This document shows, piece after piece, positions 1 to 6,001 of a DNA stretch of 9,557 bases. Each line of letters starts with the position of its first letter. Positions within the stretch are counted from its first letter, which is position 1. The notes beneath the pieces are model-generated. The model was given only the letters and a program-made list of their open reading frames with translations, did no database searches and was not told the DNA's origin. Both the position numbers and the translations under genes were made by a program. The DNA lies in the NCBI GenBank assembly GCA_021826605.1, contig JAKAZF010000064.1, forward strand, positions 1 to 9,557. Direction: 5' to 3'. This DNA comes from Planctomycetota bacterium (GTDB taxonomy: Bacteria > Planctomycetota > Phycisphaerae > WQYP01).

Positions 1-175
1 ATAACAGGGTGGTATAGTCGATTCCCCGGATGATGGCAATTTGGTTGAAAATATAATATCAGAAAAGTCGCTAATATCGGACTGACTGTGGCTCAAGAAG
101 GCACTTACGGGAAAAGCAACATATTCTTTGGTTTTAAGTTATCGCAGCGCTGTCGTGTAGCCGAATAGATATATG

Positions 176-205
176 TTGACGTGACAGGGAGGTCGCTGAT
201 GTAAT
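176..205 (+). promoter_or_regulatory. Sigma70-like promoter with extended -10
   Basis: A -35 box TTGACG (176-181) is followed after 18 bases by TGTAAT (200-205), five of six matches to the consensus in each box. TG at 197-198 one base before the -10 gives an extended -10 element. Transcription would start near 212, about 24 bases before the small reading frame at 236. The pseudopilin gene at 587 could also lie on this transcript. This is a pattern match only. Confidence 0.45.
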
Positions 206-235
206 CCGTTGGATATCTCAAGCGGAGTATCAATC

Positions 236-436
236 ATGGCGGCCTGTATTAAAATCGTGTTATCCGAAAACCCCTCCCCGCAGGAAATGATCCACGCGAG
301 TTTACCCAGTCAAACCGTGGTGTTCCGAAATTCCGAGCCAGGGCGGCATCCGGCGTTCACCGAGTTTATGATTCAATGCTGGGGCCAATCGCTGACGCCC
401 AGCAAATACAATAGCCATCCCAACTGTGCGGAATAA
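236..436 (+). CDS. Possible small protein, unknown function (66 aa)
   Basis: I do not recognise this 66-residue product. The case for a real gene is its signals: a promoter at 176-205, a GGAG ribosome site at 224-227 and an ATG eight bases further on. Codon third positions lean to G/C, like the neighbouring genes. The protein has three cysteines (4, 48, 64), two tryptophan/aromatic patches and no clear membrane helix or signal peptide. It starts MAACIKIVLS and ends HPNCAE. A GC-rich imperfect hairpin (441-459) follows the stop. The frame is also open upstream to a non-canonical start at 209, but the ribosome site favours 236. It could be a spurious frame in a leader of the pseudopilin transcript. 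Confidence 0.35.
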   Translation: MAACIKIVLSENPSPQEMIHASLPSQTVVFRNSEPGRHPAFTEFMIQCWGQSLTPSKYNSHPNCAE

Positions 437-440
437 TCGC

Positions 441-459
441 CGGTCGGCATCGCCTGCCG
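441..459 (+). other. Imperfect hairpin after the small frame
   Basis: Arms CGGTCGGC (441-448) and GCCTGCCG (452-459) pair with one G-U and one mismatch around a 3-base loop, five bases after the stop at 436. There is no T-run, so a terminator is not established. The rest of 460-573 holds only a short GTTTC/GAAAC hairpin (near 470-484), and I see no gene there. Confidence 0.25.
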
Positions 460-586
460 CAGAGGATAGAAGGTTTCGCTGAAACGCATACGGGCGGAAA
501 ACGAGGCTGGGTTGCATGACTATGCGACCTTGGGGCGAAAAAATATGTTGGACGGGTAAACTTTAAGAGCCTTGGAGGCGTCCATT

Positions 587-1372
587 ATGAAAAGCCAATC
601 CAATATCCGTGCATTCTCATTTACGGAAGCGCTGGTCGTGGTGGTCAGTATTATGATCCTCACCGGGATCACCGTGGCCTCGTTCAGCCGCGCCAAAGAA
701 TATGCGCGCATCACCCGCTGCCTGTCGAATCTGCATCGACTTTCTATGGCGGCACTGCAATATGCGCAGAATAATCAAGGGGCCTATCCCTGTGATGACC
801 GTGCTAACCAAAGCTGCTGGTACTCGGAAGTTGCCGCGTATAATTCCGATATCGCCGCCAACAGTCTGTGTCCGGATGCCAAGGAGCCGTCGGGGGGCGT
901 AGGAACCGCATTTAAAGCGTGGGGCGGACCGAAGTTTGGTGCCTCGAAGCTGTCGGTGAAATTTCCCTGGGTAATGTCAGCCGCATCCAGCTATGGCCTC
1001 AACGGGGATATGATCCAGCATAATGGCTGGGATCAGAAGTTGATGGGACGAGAGCATGTTCCTGCTGCCAATGGGGCCGTGACTTCATCAACGCCCGATG
1101 TGACACCCAGCGAGCCACTATTTGTCGATGCCATCTGGGTTGACGGTGCTCCCCAGCGCTCCGACGCGGTTCCGCAAAGCCTGCGATTTGGCGATGCCAA
1201 TCTCAGCAAAGACGACCAAATGGGAATCTTCTGTATTAACCGCCACTTTGGCCGCGTCAATGTCTCATTCGCTGATGGATCGGGATTTACCATTCCGTTA
1301 GCGCAGCTTTGGCAACTCAAGTGGAACGCCGATTATCACCCGCGAAACGTGGTTGTCCCGGTGACCTGGTAA
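587..1372 (+). CDS. Prepilin-type protein with H-x9-DG C-terminal motif (type II secretion/pilus pseudopilin-like)
   Basis: The 261-residue product is a pseudopilin-like, membrane-anchored protein presumably displayed outside the inner membrane. Start ATG 587 is fixed by GGAGG at 574-578, eight bases upstream; an in-frame TTG at 572 is less likely. Residues 1-9 are a short basic leader, and 10-33 form the hydrophobic helix beginning FSFTEALVVVV with Glu at mature position 5. Residues 34-69 (SRAKEYARITRCLSNLHRL, then YAQNNQGAYP) match the conserved stretch of the planctomycete/verrucomicrobial family. H220 and D230-G231 form the H-x9-DG motif. Odd: the residue before the cleavage site is Ala9, not the usual Gly. 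No pilus or secretion genes are adjacent; such genes are often solitary and numerous in this group. The exact partner or substrate is unknown. Confidence 0.9.
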   Translation: MKSQSNIRAFSFTEALVVVVSIMILTGITVASFSRAKEYARITRCLSNLHRLSMAALQYAQNNQGAYPCDDRANQSCWYSEVAAYNSDIAANSLCPDAKEPSGGVGTAFKAWGGPKFGASKLSVKFPWVMSAASSYGLNGDMIQHNGWDQKLMGREHVPAANGAVTSSTPDVTPSEPLFVDAIWVDGAPQRSDAVPQSLRFGDANLSKDDQMGIFCINRHFGRVNVSFADGSGFTIPLAQLWQLKWNADYHPRNVVVPVTW

Positions 1373-1385
1373 AGTCTGATTAATA

Positions 1386-1419
1386 CGGTGGTTGATCCCG
1401 TGCCGCTAACCGACCACCG
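1386..1419 (+). terminator. Hairpin after the pseudopilin gene, possible terminator
   Basis: Arms CGGTGGTTG (1386-1394) and CGACCACCG (1411-1419) give a 9-bp stem with one G-U pair, starting 13 bases after the stop. No T-run follows, so intrinsic termination is doubtful. The hairpin lies inside the first 67-bp repeat. Confidence 0.3.
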
Positions 1420-1453
1420 GGTTATCACCACGGTGCTCCGCGACGCCACGCTC
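1387..1453 (+). repeat. 67-bp direct repeat, copy 1
   Basis: This copy aligns with 1511-1577 without gaps, 60 of 67 positions identical by hand count. The copies start 124 bases apart. It contains GGGTTATCACCACGGTGCTC, which is identical in both copies. A 12-bp direct repeat GCTCCGCGACGC (1435-1446 and 1450-1461) lies at its right end. Confidence 0.75.
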
Positions 1454-1494
1454 CGCGACGCGATAATGCAATGCGATGCAACGCGCCCGCTGAG

Positions 1495-1514
1495 CACCGG
1501 ATGGTAATCCGGTG
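1495..1514. repeat. Perfect inverted repeat between the two 67-bp copies
   Basis: Arms CACCGGAT (1495-1502) and ATCCGGTG (1507-1514) form a perfect 8-bp stem with loop GGTA. It sits between convergent genes and overlaps the start of the second 67-bp repeat. It could act as a bidirectional transcription barrier or be part of a dispersed repeat; neither is shown. Confidence 0.55.
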
Positions 1515-1577
1515 GCTGATCCAGTGCCGCCAACCAACCACCGGGTTATCACCACGGTGCTCCATGACGCCATGCTC
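1511..1577 (+). repeat. 67-bp direct repeat, copy 2
   Basis: Second copy of the repeat at 1387-1453, ending 25 bases before the leuC stop codon. Its hairpin arms correspond to those of copy 1 with one extra mismatch. The spacer 1373-1602 holds no gene I can support. Confidence 0.75.
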
Positions 1578-1602
1578 CCCCGACGATTACTTGGGCAGGC
1601 TT

Positions 1603-3009
1603 CTACCGCACGCCCGCCATCCCGGTTTGAATGGGCTTTACGACGTATTCCCGCGGATCAGTTATGTAACCGGTTAATGCACTGGCCGCCACGGTCAACG
1701 GGCTGGCCAGATAAACCGCGGCCTGCATGGACCCCATGCGGCCGGGAAAATTCCGATTGGTCGTACTGATACATACTTCCGTGCCGCCGAGGCGACCGAA
1801 GGTGTCCGGCGGGCCGCCCAGACAGGCGCTGCAGCCGCTGGGGCCGACTTTGCAGCCGGCGTCCAGGAGAATGTCTTCGACGCTTTTTTCATTGGGGCCT
1901 TTTTCAGCACCCACCAGATTCAGGCGTTTCATATCGGAATGAACTTCCGTGGAACCAGGAACCACATACGTGGGCACCTTCACCTGTCCGCCCTTAAGAA
2001 TACTGGCCGCAAAAATCATATCTGTAATTTTGCCACCCGTGCAACTGCCGATATAGGCCTGATCCACTTTCACATCCCGGCAATTGCGCGCAGTGTCCCG
2101 GTTGTCCGGGGAATGCGGCTTAGCCACCATGGGTTCAATCGTTGCCAGATCCCATTGTTTTTCGTAGCAATACTGGGCGTCGGCATCATCGGTGAACACG
2201 TCCCAGGTTTTTACCCGGCTGCGGTGGCGTACATATTCCAGTGTTTTTTCATCCACATCGCATACGCCATTTTTACCGCCCGCTTCAATGGCCATATTGG
2301 TCAAGGTCATGCGGTCTTCCAGCGTTAAGCTGCTAATGCCATCCCCGGCAAAATACATGGTTTTGTACGTCGCGCCGGCAACGCCGATATCACCGATCAC
2401 CAGAAGAATTAAATCTTTGGCGGTGAGATACGGCGGAATTTCTCCATGGAATTTGAATTTCATGGTCGGCGGTACTTTCAGCCACGTTTTTCCGGTGCCC
2501 AGCGTAAACGCGGCGTCGGTATTTCCCACGCCGGTGGCAAACTGCCCAAACGCCCCGGCGGTACACGTGTGGCTGTCCGTGCCCAGCAGAATTTCGCCAG
2601 GGCGCACATGTCCCTCTTCCGGCAAGGCTTTGTGGCATACGCCTTTGTAGGTGGTCTTGTTGGGATCCAGATACGGATTGGGCATGCCCAGTTCATTTTT
2701 TACGAATTCCGGGTCATAGTAAAATGGCAGGCCCTGTTCGCGCACAAAATCGCGCAGAATCTGCACATTGCGGTGGCACTTCTGATCCGCTGTAAATATG
2801 TAATGGTCGGGAATAATCACCACACGCTGCGGGTCCCAGACTTTGGCGTTGCGGCCGAATTTTTCGTGAAATATTCCAATCGTGCCCGGTCCGCAAACGT
2901 CATGCGTCATAAGGATATCCACATCCACCCAAATATTATCCCCGGGTTGAACATGCTTACGACCTGCATGTTTGGCCATGATCTTTTCTGTAATTGTCAT
3001 TCCAGCCAT
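1603..3009 (-). CDS. leuC: 3-isopropylmalate dehydratase, large subunit
   Basis: The enzyme isomerises 2-isopropylmalate to 3-isopropylmalate in leucine synthesis, as a complex with the small subunit LeuD, using a [4Fe-4S] cluster. The 468-residue protein shows MTHDVCGPG (34-42), LLGTDSHTC (141-149), the cluster ligands C323 (IGSCTGG), C393 and C396 (CSAC), and STTNRNFPGRMG near 415-426. The order and wording, including KVWDP..VVIIPDHYIFTAD, recall the plastid large subunit of plants more than the enterobacterial LeuC; this is from memory, not alignment. Homoaconitase is an alternative. The start at 3009 has GGAG (3017-3020) nine bases upstream; an ATG at 3024 has no good ribosome site. The gene runs on the minus strand behind tsaE, after a 97-base gap with its own -10 box. 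No leuD lies in the window. Confidence 0.93.
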   Translation of the reverse strand: MAGMTITEKIMAKHAGRKHVQPGDNIWVDVDILMTHDVCGPGTIGIFHEKFGRNAKVWDPQRVVIIPDHYIFTADQKCHRNVQILRDFVREQGLPFYYDPEFVKNELGMPNPYLDPNKTTYKGVCHKALPEEGHVRPGEILLGTDSHTCTAGAFGQFATGVGNTDAAFTLGTGKTWLKVPPTMKFKFHGEIPPYLTAKDLILLVIGDIGVAGATYKTMYFAGDGISSLTLEDRMTLTNMAIEAGGKNGVCDVDEKTLEYVRHRSRVKTWDVFTDDADAQYCYEKQWDLATIEPMVAKPHSPDNRDTARNCRDVKVDQAYIGSCTGGKITDMIFAASILKGGQVKVPTYVVPGSTEVHSDMKRLNLVGAEKGPNEKSVEDILLDAGCKVGPSGCSACLGGPPDTFGRLGGTEVCISTTNRNFPGRMGSMQAAVYLASPLTVAASALTGYITDPREYVVKPIQTGMAGVR

Positions 3010-3040
3010 CGCCTGGATCTCCATTAGAACGCCATTATCC

Positions 3041-3054
3041 CGCGGGCACCCGCG
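3041..3054 (-). other. GC-rich hairpin in the leuC leader
   Basis: CGCGG (3041-3045) and CCGCG (3050-3054) pair perfectly around a 4-base loop, between the predicted leuC transcription start and its ribosome site. No leader peptide rich in Leu codons or T-box motif was seen. Confidence 0.35.
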
Positions 3055-3064
3055 CGCAACATAT

Positions 3065-3093
3065 ATTATAGTGGACTTACTGATTAAAGAAAA
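3065..3093 (-). promoter_or_regulatory. Probable leuC promoter
   Basis: On the minus strand a perfect TATAAT (3070-3065) lies 17 bases after TTTTCT (3093-3088), a weak -35 with three of six matches. Transcription would start near 3058, about 50 bases before the leuC ATG at 3009. It lies just past the tsaE terminator-like hairpin, consistent with separate control of leuC. Confidence 0.4.
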
Positions 3094-3118
3094 TTCACGC
3101 GAACGCTCACGCGGAATT
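3086..3118 (-). terminator. Terminator-like hairpin at the tsaE stop
   Basis: On the minus strand, AATTCCGCG (3118-3110) pairs with CGCGTGAATT (3101-3092) with one bulged T, and TTCTTT follows (3091-3086). The tsaE stop codon (3109-3107) is in the loop. The stem plus T-rich tail fits an intrinsic terminator of the thiL-tsaE unit, with a short T tract. Confidence 0.4.
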
Positions 3119-3613
3119 CTCCATTACCGCTGCCGCCAGTGCCGCGGATTGTGGACCATACGCGATTAACCGCCAGCGGCGCGTCGTGTCGTCAAGAGCA
3201 TTACCTAGTACCAGCAAGTGATCCTTCGGTAGCAGATCGCTGACACGCGATGCCCATTCGATGGCTACAATCCCTTCCTGTTCCAGAAGTTCCGAAAAGC
3301 CCACCGCGGCGAAGGCGTCAGAATTCTTAACCCGGTAGGCGTCCAGATGATAGACGGTTTTGCTTTGTGGATTCCCCGGCACGGCTTCATATATATTCAA
3401 AAGCACATACGACGGGCTGTTGACCAATCCAATATCCGCAACCGCCGCCCCCAGGCTTATGCCCCGCACCAGTTGGGTTTTCCCGATTCCCAGCATTCCT
3501 TCCAAGGCAATACATTGCCCGGCTTGGGCAAATTTTCCAATCCGCTCGCCAAGGGCCACAGTTTCATCGGTTGATCGTGTGACAATCTCCATGCCTTCTT
3601 GACTAGCCGTCAT
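3107..3613 (-). CDS. tsaE: tRNA threonylcarbamoyladenosine biosynthesis ATPase TsaE
   Basis: TsaE is the cytoplasmic P-loop ATPase that drives turnover of the TsaB-TsaD complex making the t6A37 modification of ANN-decoding tRNAs. The 168-residue protein has the family layout: STDETVALGERIG (14-26), Walker A GMLGIGKT (39-46), SPSYVLLNIYE (66-76), the HLDAYR motif with the catalytic-site Asp (89-94), and AIEWASRVSDLLP (117-129). Length fits the usual 150-170. The Walker loop has Met where the family usually has Asp (GDLGAGKT). The start at 3613 is chosen because its ATG overlaps the thiL stop as ATGA, with GGTGG just upstream, so translation is coupled. An in-frame ATG at 3652 would lie inside thiL. 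TsaB, TsaC and TsaD are not in the window. Confidence 0.93.
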   Translation of the reverse strand: MTASQEGMEIVTRSTDETVALGERIGKFAQAGQCIALEGMLGIGKTQLVRGISLGAAVADIGLVNSPSYVLLNIYEAVPGNPQSKTVYHLDAYRVKNSDAFAAVGFSELLEQEGIVAIEWASRVSDLLPKDHLLVLGNALDDTTRRWRLIAYGPQSAALAAAVMENSA

Positions 3614-4545
3614 GTTCCACCACCGGTATATTCCCAACCGCCTTTCGGCCACGCCTGCACCTGCCCGTGGTCATCCATCAGAACGTATTCGCCCTGGGCC
3701 GCCGTTACCCGGCCAATAATGGTAACTGGAATTTCCGGATCAACATTTTCCAAGTGTCGGGCGTCATCGGGGCTAATGGCAAACAAAAGTTCATAATCTT
3801 CACCATCACACAACGCGTGATGCAGGGCGGGTTTGCCGTCGCGCTGCTGCAGCCGCAGTGCGTCGGGATGAATGGGTACCCATGTCGTGTTAATGCACGC
3901 ACCAGTACCCGATGCCGTCATCATGCGGGGCAGATCCATCGCCAGGCCATCAGATAAATCCATCATGGCGTGGATATTCATAACCGCGGCCAACCGTTGG
4001 GCCAGGTCAATGCGTGGAACAAAATTCAGATGCCGCCCCAGAATGCTTCCGCCAAGCCTTCCCGTAACGCATAGTGCATCACCAGCCTTCGCACCCGATC
4101 GACGAACCGGCGAGCGGGCTGTGACACCCAGAGCCGCCACCGTCACCGCCAGGCGCTGATCCCATATCGCGGTATCGCCGCCGACAATCGGGCAATTAAA
4201 CGCCGCCGCCGCAGCTTGGCAGCCATCAAATAGTTCCTGCATCATCGCGGTATCCGCCGTTTGCGGCAGCGCCACAGAAATAAGTATCGCGGTAGGCACA
4301 CACGCCATGGCCGCACAATCCGACAGGCACCGATTAACCGCCTTTTTTCCGGCAGCGGCGGGGGGGTGGCAGCGCAAATCAAAATGCACCTGATCCAACG
4401 CCTGATCAATTTTCAGTAAAGCCAAGTTTGAAAATTCCCCACCCGGCAGAGTAACCGCCGCCATGTCATCGCCCACACCAATATGAACCCATGGATATGA
4501 TTTGGCGTTGCGGCCGATCCAGTCAAGTACATCATTTTCCTTCAT
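3610..4545 (-). CDS. thiL: Thiamine-monophosphate kinase
   Basis: ThiL phosphorylates thiamine monophosphate to thiamine diphosphate with ATP and magnesium, the last step of cofactor B1 synthesis in many bacteria. The 311-residue protein, near the usual 320, shows the PurM/AIR-synthetase-like pattern: GVGDDMAAV (23-31), IDQALDQVHFD (46-56), GKKAVNRCLSDCAAMA (66-81), IVGGDTA (120-126), MMDLSDGLAMDL (194-205) and CDGEDYELLF (246-255). The acidic residues of these loops, which bind the metal and phosphates in the family, are kept. The start MKENDVLDWIG at 4545 matches the family N-terminus; frames extending to 4674 run into repeat DNA. There is no clear ribosome site; a TATAAT seven bases before the ATG suggests a leaderless mRNA. 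The stop overlaps the tsaE start by ATGA. Confidence 0.93.
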   Translation of the reverse strand: MKENDVLDWIGRNAKSYPWVHIGVGDDMAAVTLPGGEFSNLALLKIDQALDQVHFDLRCHPPAAAGKKAVNRCLSDCAAMACVPTAILISVALPQTADTAMMQELFDGCQAAAAAFNCPIVGGDTAIWDQRLAVTVAALGVTARSPVRRSGAKAGDALCVTGRLGGSILGRHLNFVPRIDLAQRLAAVMNIHAMMDLSDGLAMDLPRMMTASGTGACINTTWVPIHPDALRLQQRDGKPALHHALCDGEDYELLFAISPDDARHLENVDPEIPVTIIGRVTAAQGEYVLMDDHGQVQAWPKGGWEYTGGGT

Positions 4546-4552
4546 GGGCAGG

Positions 4553-4558
4553 ATTATA
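4553..4558 (-). promoter_or_regulatory. -10 box immediately upstream of thiL
   Basis: Minus-strand TATAAT (4558-4553) ends seven bases before the thiL ATG, so a typical start point would coincide with the first codon and give a leaderless transcript. No convincing -35 is found; the region 16-18 bases upstream reads into the heptamer repeat. Confidence 0.4.
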
Positions 4559-4573
4559 ACGCCGGTGCCGCTT

Positions 4574-4681
4574 AACAGTACATGAGTAACAGTACATGCA
4601 GTAGATGCAGTATTGGGCAGTAATTGCAGTAGTTGGAATTTGGAACTTGGAATCCAGCATCTGGCATCTGGCATGTAGCAT
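4574..4681. repeat. Degenerate heptanucleotide repeat tract
   Basis: About 15 units of seven bases stand in one phase. agtacat occurs at 4577-4583 and 4591-4597; gcagtag at 4598-4604 and 4626-4632; ttggaat at 4633-4639 and 4647-4653 with ttggaac between; ctggcat at 4661-4667 and 4668-4674, flanked by the variants ccagcat and gtagcat. Several different heptamers follow one another while the 7-base period holds. It ends 16 bases upstream of the thiL -10 box. Reading frames through it are low-complexity and not believable genes. Confidence 0.75.
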
Positions 4682-4724
4682 TTTCCGAAGCGCCGCGGAC
4701 TGCGTTACCGGCTTCCCACCGCCG

Positions 4725-4748
4725 ATCAATGGCGTGGATCCCATTGAT
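4725..4748. repeat. Perfect inverted repeat, 8-bp arms
   Basis: ATCAATGG (4725-4732) and CCATTGAT (4741-4748) pair perfectly around an 8-base loop. It is the first of a series of hairpins in the non-coding stretch 4682-4990. Confidence 0.6.
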
Positions 4749-4851
4749 GAAACCGTCTCAATGGTGCAACGGTTCTCTCGGATAGCCCATACAGGGGGCC
4801 GGGAGACCGCATGCAGTATCGAGGACTTAGAAGTTGGGGGAGGTGGGCGAG

Positions 4852-4872
4852 CCGGTGGGTTTATCCCACCGG
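4852..4872. repeat. Perfect inverted repeat, GC-rich 8-bp arms
   Basis: CCGGTGGG (4852-4859) and CCCACCGG (4865-4872) pair perfectly around loop TTTAT. No T-run follows on either strand. Confidence 0.65.
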
Positions 4873-4883
4873 GAATGTTAGCT

Positions 4884-4900
4884 GGCACATTAAATGTGCC
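4884..4900. repeat. Perfect inverted repeat, 7-bp arms
   Basis: GGCACAT (4884-4890) and ATGTGCC (4894-4900) pair around TAA, 11 bases after the previous hairpin. Such a compact palindrome could be a protein-binding site or an RNA hairpin. Confidence 0.6.
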
Positions 4901-4937
4901 GCTGGCCAAGGGTAACCTGATATAGGATTACGGCAAC

Positions 4938-4966
4938 GGGTTTTACATGACATGGGTTTTACATGA
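4938..4966 (+). repeat. Short tandem repeat, 16-bp period
   Basis: GGGTTTTACATGA occurs at 4938-4950 and 4954-4966 with three bases (cat) between. It lies upstream of the promoter for the PP-loop gene and might be a paired binding site. Confidence 0.6.
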
Positions 4967-4992
4967 TCGGAGCCTGATGCCTTGGCACTTAT

Positions 4993-5021
4993 TTGCCGCC
5001 CATGTACGCCAGGTGTATAAT
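4993..5021 (+). promoter_or_regulatory. Probable promoter of the COG2102 gene, with long leader
   Basis: TTGCCG (4993-4998), four of six matches to a -35, is followed after 17 bases by a perfect TATAAT (5016-5021). Transcription would start near 5028, leaving a leader of about 245 bases before ATG 5274. The leader opens with GTCCGCG (5030-5036), which can pair with CGCGGAC (5062-5068). It also has TGGTC/GACCA (5152-5164) and a run of nine T (5251-5259). No known riboswitch or tRNA was recognised in it. Confidence 0.45.
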
Positions 5022-5273
5022 CCCCGCCGGTCCGCGTAAAAGGGGACGCACGCTTTGTTGCCGCGGACGAAGTGCTTTCGGAATCCACGCTTCCCGGGCA
5101 GCGCCGTCGCAGAGCCTTTGTTACTTCCACCGCCTCTGTGGTGAATTTCACTGGTCAAAGACCAAGAACCACCGATCAGGAATTCGGAGCCTCCGATGAT
5201 TTGTTCATTGCTTATTGGTCGTTGATCGCCGTGTCCTGGCTACGTCCCCGTTTTTTTTTACGGAGTTGATTTA

Positions 5274-5999
5274 ATGAAAATACCGGTTGTTTTATCCTGG
5301 AGCGGGGGAAAAGATTGTGCCATGGCGCTTTATGAACTTTGTTGCCATGCGGACTATGAAGTGGTGGCGTTGCTGACAACGGTCTCCGAGGAATTCAAAC
5401 GCATCAGTCACCATGGTGTGCGCGAGGAATTGCTGGAGCTGCAGGCCGAGGCGATCGGCATTCCCTTGGATAAAATCTATTTGCCATCCAGTAATTCTCA
5501 TCCCTGCACCAACGCGGTTTATGAGCAGATCATGGGTGAAGCCATGGGCCGCTATAAACGCCAGGGCGTTGAAACCGTGGGCTTTGGTGATTTATTTCTG
5601 GAAGATTTGCGGGCCTGGCGGGAGAAAAATCTGGCCACCATCGGCATGAAGGCGGTATTTCCGCTTTGGAAACGTCCAACTTCCGAACTGGCGCGGGAAA
5701 TCATTGCGCTGGGTTTCAAAGGTTATCTCTCTTGTGTTGAAGGCAAAGTTGGGCCGGGGTTTGCGGGGCGCAGCTTTGATAATCAATTACTCTCTGATTT
5801 GCCTGCCGCAATTGATCCCTGCGGGGAAAATGGGGAGTTTCATACATTTGTTTATGCCGGCCCGATTTTTGCGCAGCCCTTGGATATCGAAGTGGGGCAA
5901 ATAGTGATACGCGACGGTCGATATTACGCCGATTTGTTGCCGAGCCATGCCTCAGATACGAGCGTTTTGACAGAGGCCGCAATTCCGCCAGTCCGGTAG
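5274..5999 (+). CDS. COG2102/DUF71 PP-loop ATP pyrophosphatase (diphthine-ammonia ligase-like)
   Basis: The 241-residue protein belongs to the family whose archaeal and eukaryotic members amidate diphthine on elongation factor 2 with ATP and ammonia. Bacteria lack diphthamide, so the substrate here is unknown; a role in cobalamin salvage has been proposed for some bacterial members. Visible are the PP-loop SWSGGKDC (8-15), HHGVREELLELQAEAIGIPL (46-65), GDLFLEDLRAWRE (105-117), FPLWKRPT (129-136), EGKVGPGFAGRSFD (156-169) and DPCGENGEFHTFVYAGP (181-197), the family signature. Length is typical for the single-domain form. ATG 5274 has GGAG at 5262-5265, eight bases upstream. The gene ends two bases before the stop of the convergent membrane-protein gene. 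The first strand neighbour is divergent thiL, so no operon partner hints at function. Confidence 0.88.
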   Translation: MKIPVVLSWSGGKDCAMALYELCCHADYEVVALLTTVSEEFKRISHHGVREELLELQAEAIGIPLDKIYLPSSNSHPCTNAVYEQIMGEAMGRYKRQGVETVGFGDLFLEDLRAWREKNLATIGMKAVFPLWKRPTSELAREIIALGFKGYLSCVEGKVGPGFAGRSFDNQLLSDLPAAIDPCGENGEFHTFVYAGPIFAQPLDIEVGQIVIRDGRYYADLLPSHASDTSVLTEAAIPPVR

Positions 6000-6001
6000 G
6001 T

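Noticed and set aside
52..57. TATAAT near the window start as a promoter
   Set aside because: No -35-like hexamer at 16-18 bases and no gene close downstream; the pair at 176-205 is better.
1387..1577. CRISPR array
   Set aside because: Only two units, repeats too long and imperfect, and no cas genes in the window.
1939..2650. Long plus-strand frames inside leuC
   Set aside because: They are antisense shadows of a well-conserved leuC and match no known protein.
4532..4909. 125-codon minus-strand frame across the thiL upstream region
   Set aside because: It runs through the heptamer tract and palindromes, overlaps the thiL start, has low-complexity composition and resembles no family.
4943..5158. 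Minus-strand small frames opposite the COG2102 leader
   Set aside because: No ribosome site, no family resemblance, and the plus strand has better promoter signals.
5251..5259. Run of nine T as an intrinsic terminator
   Set aside because: No stable GC-rich hairpin ends just before it; only 3- to 4-bp stems were found, and a ribosome site follows directly.
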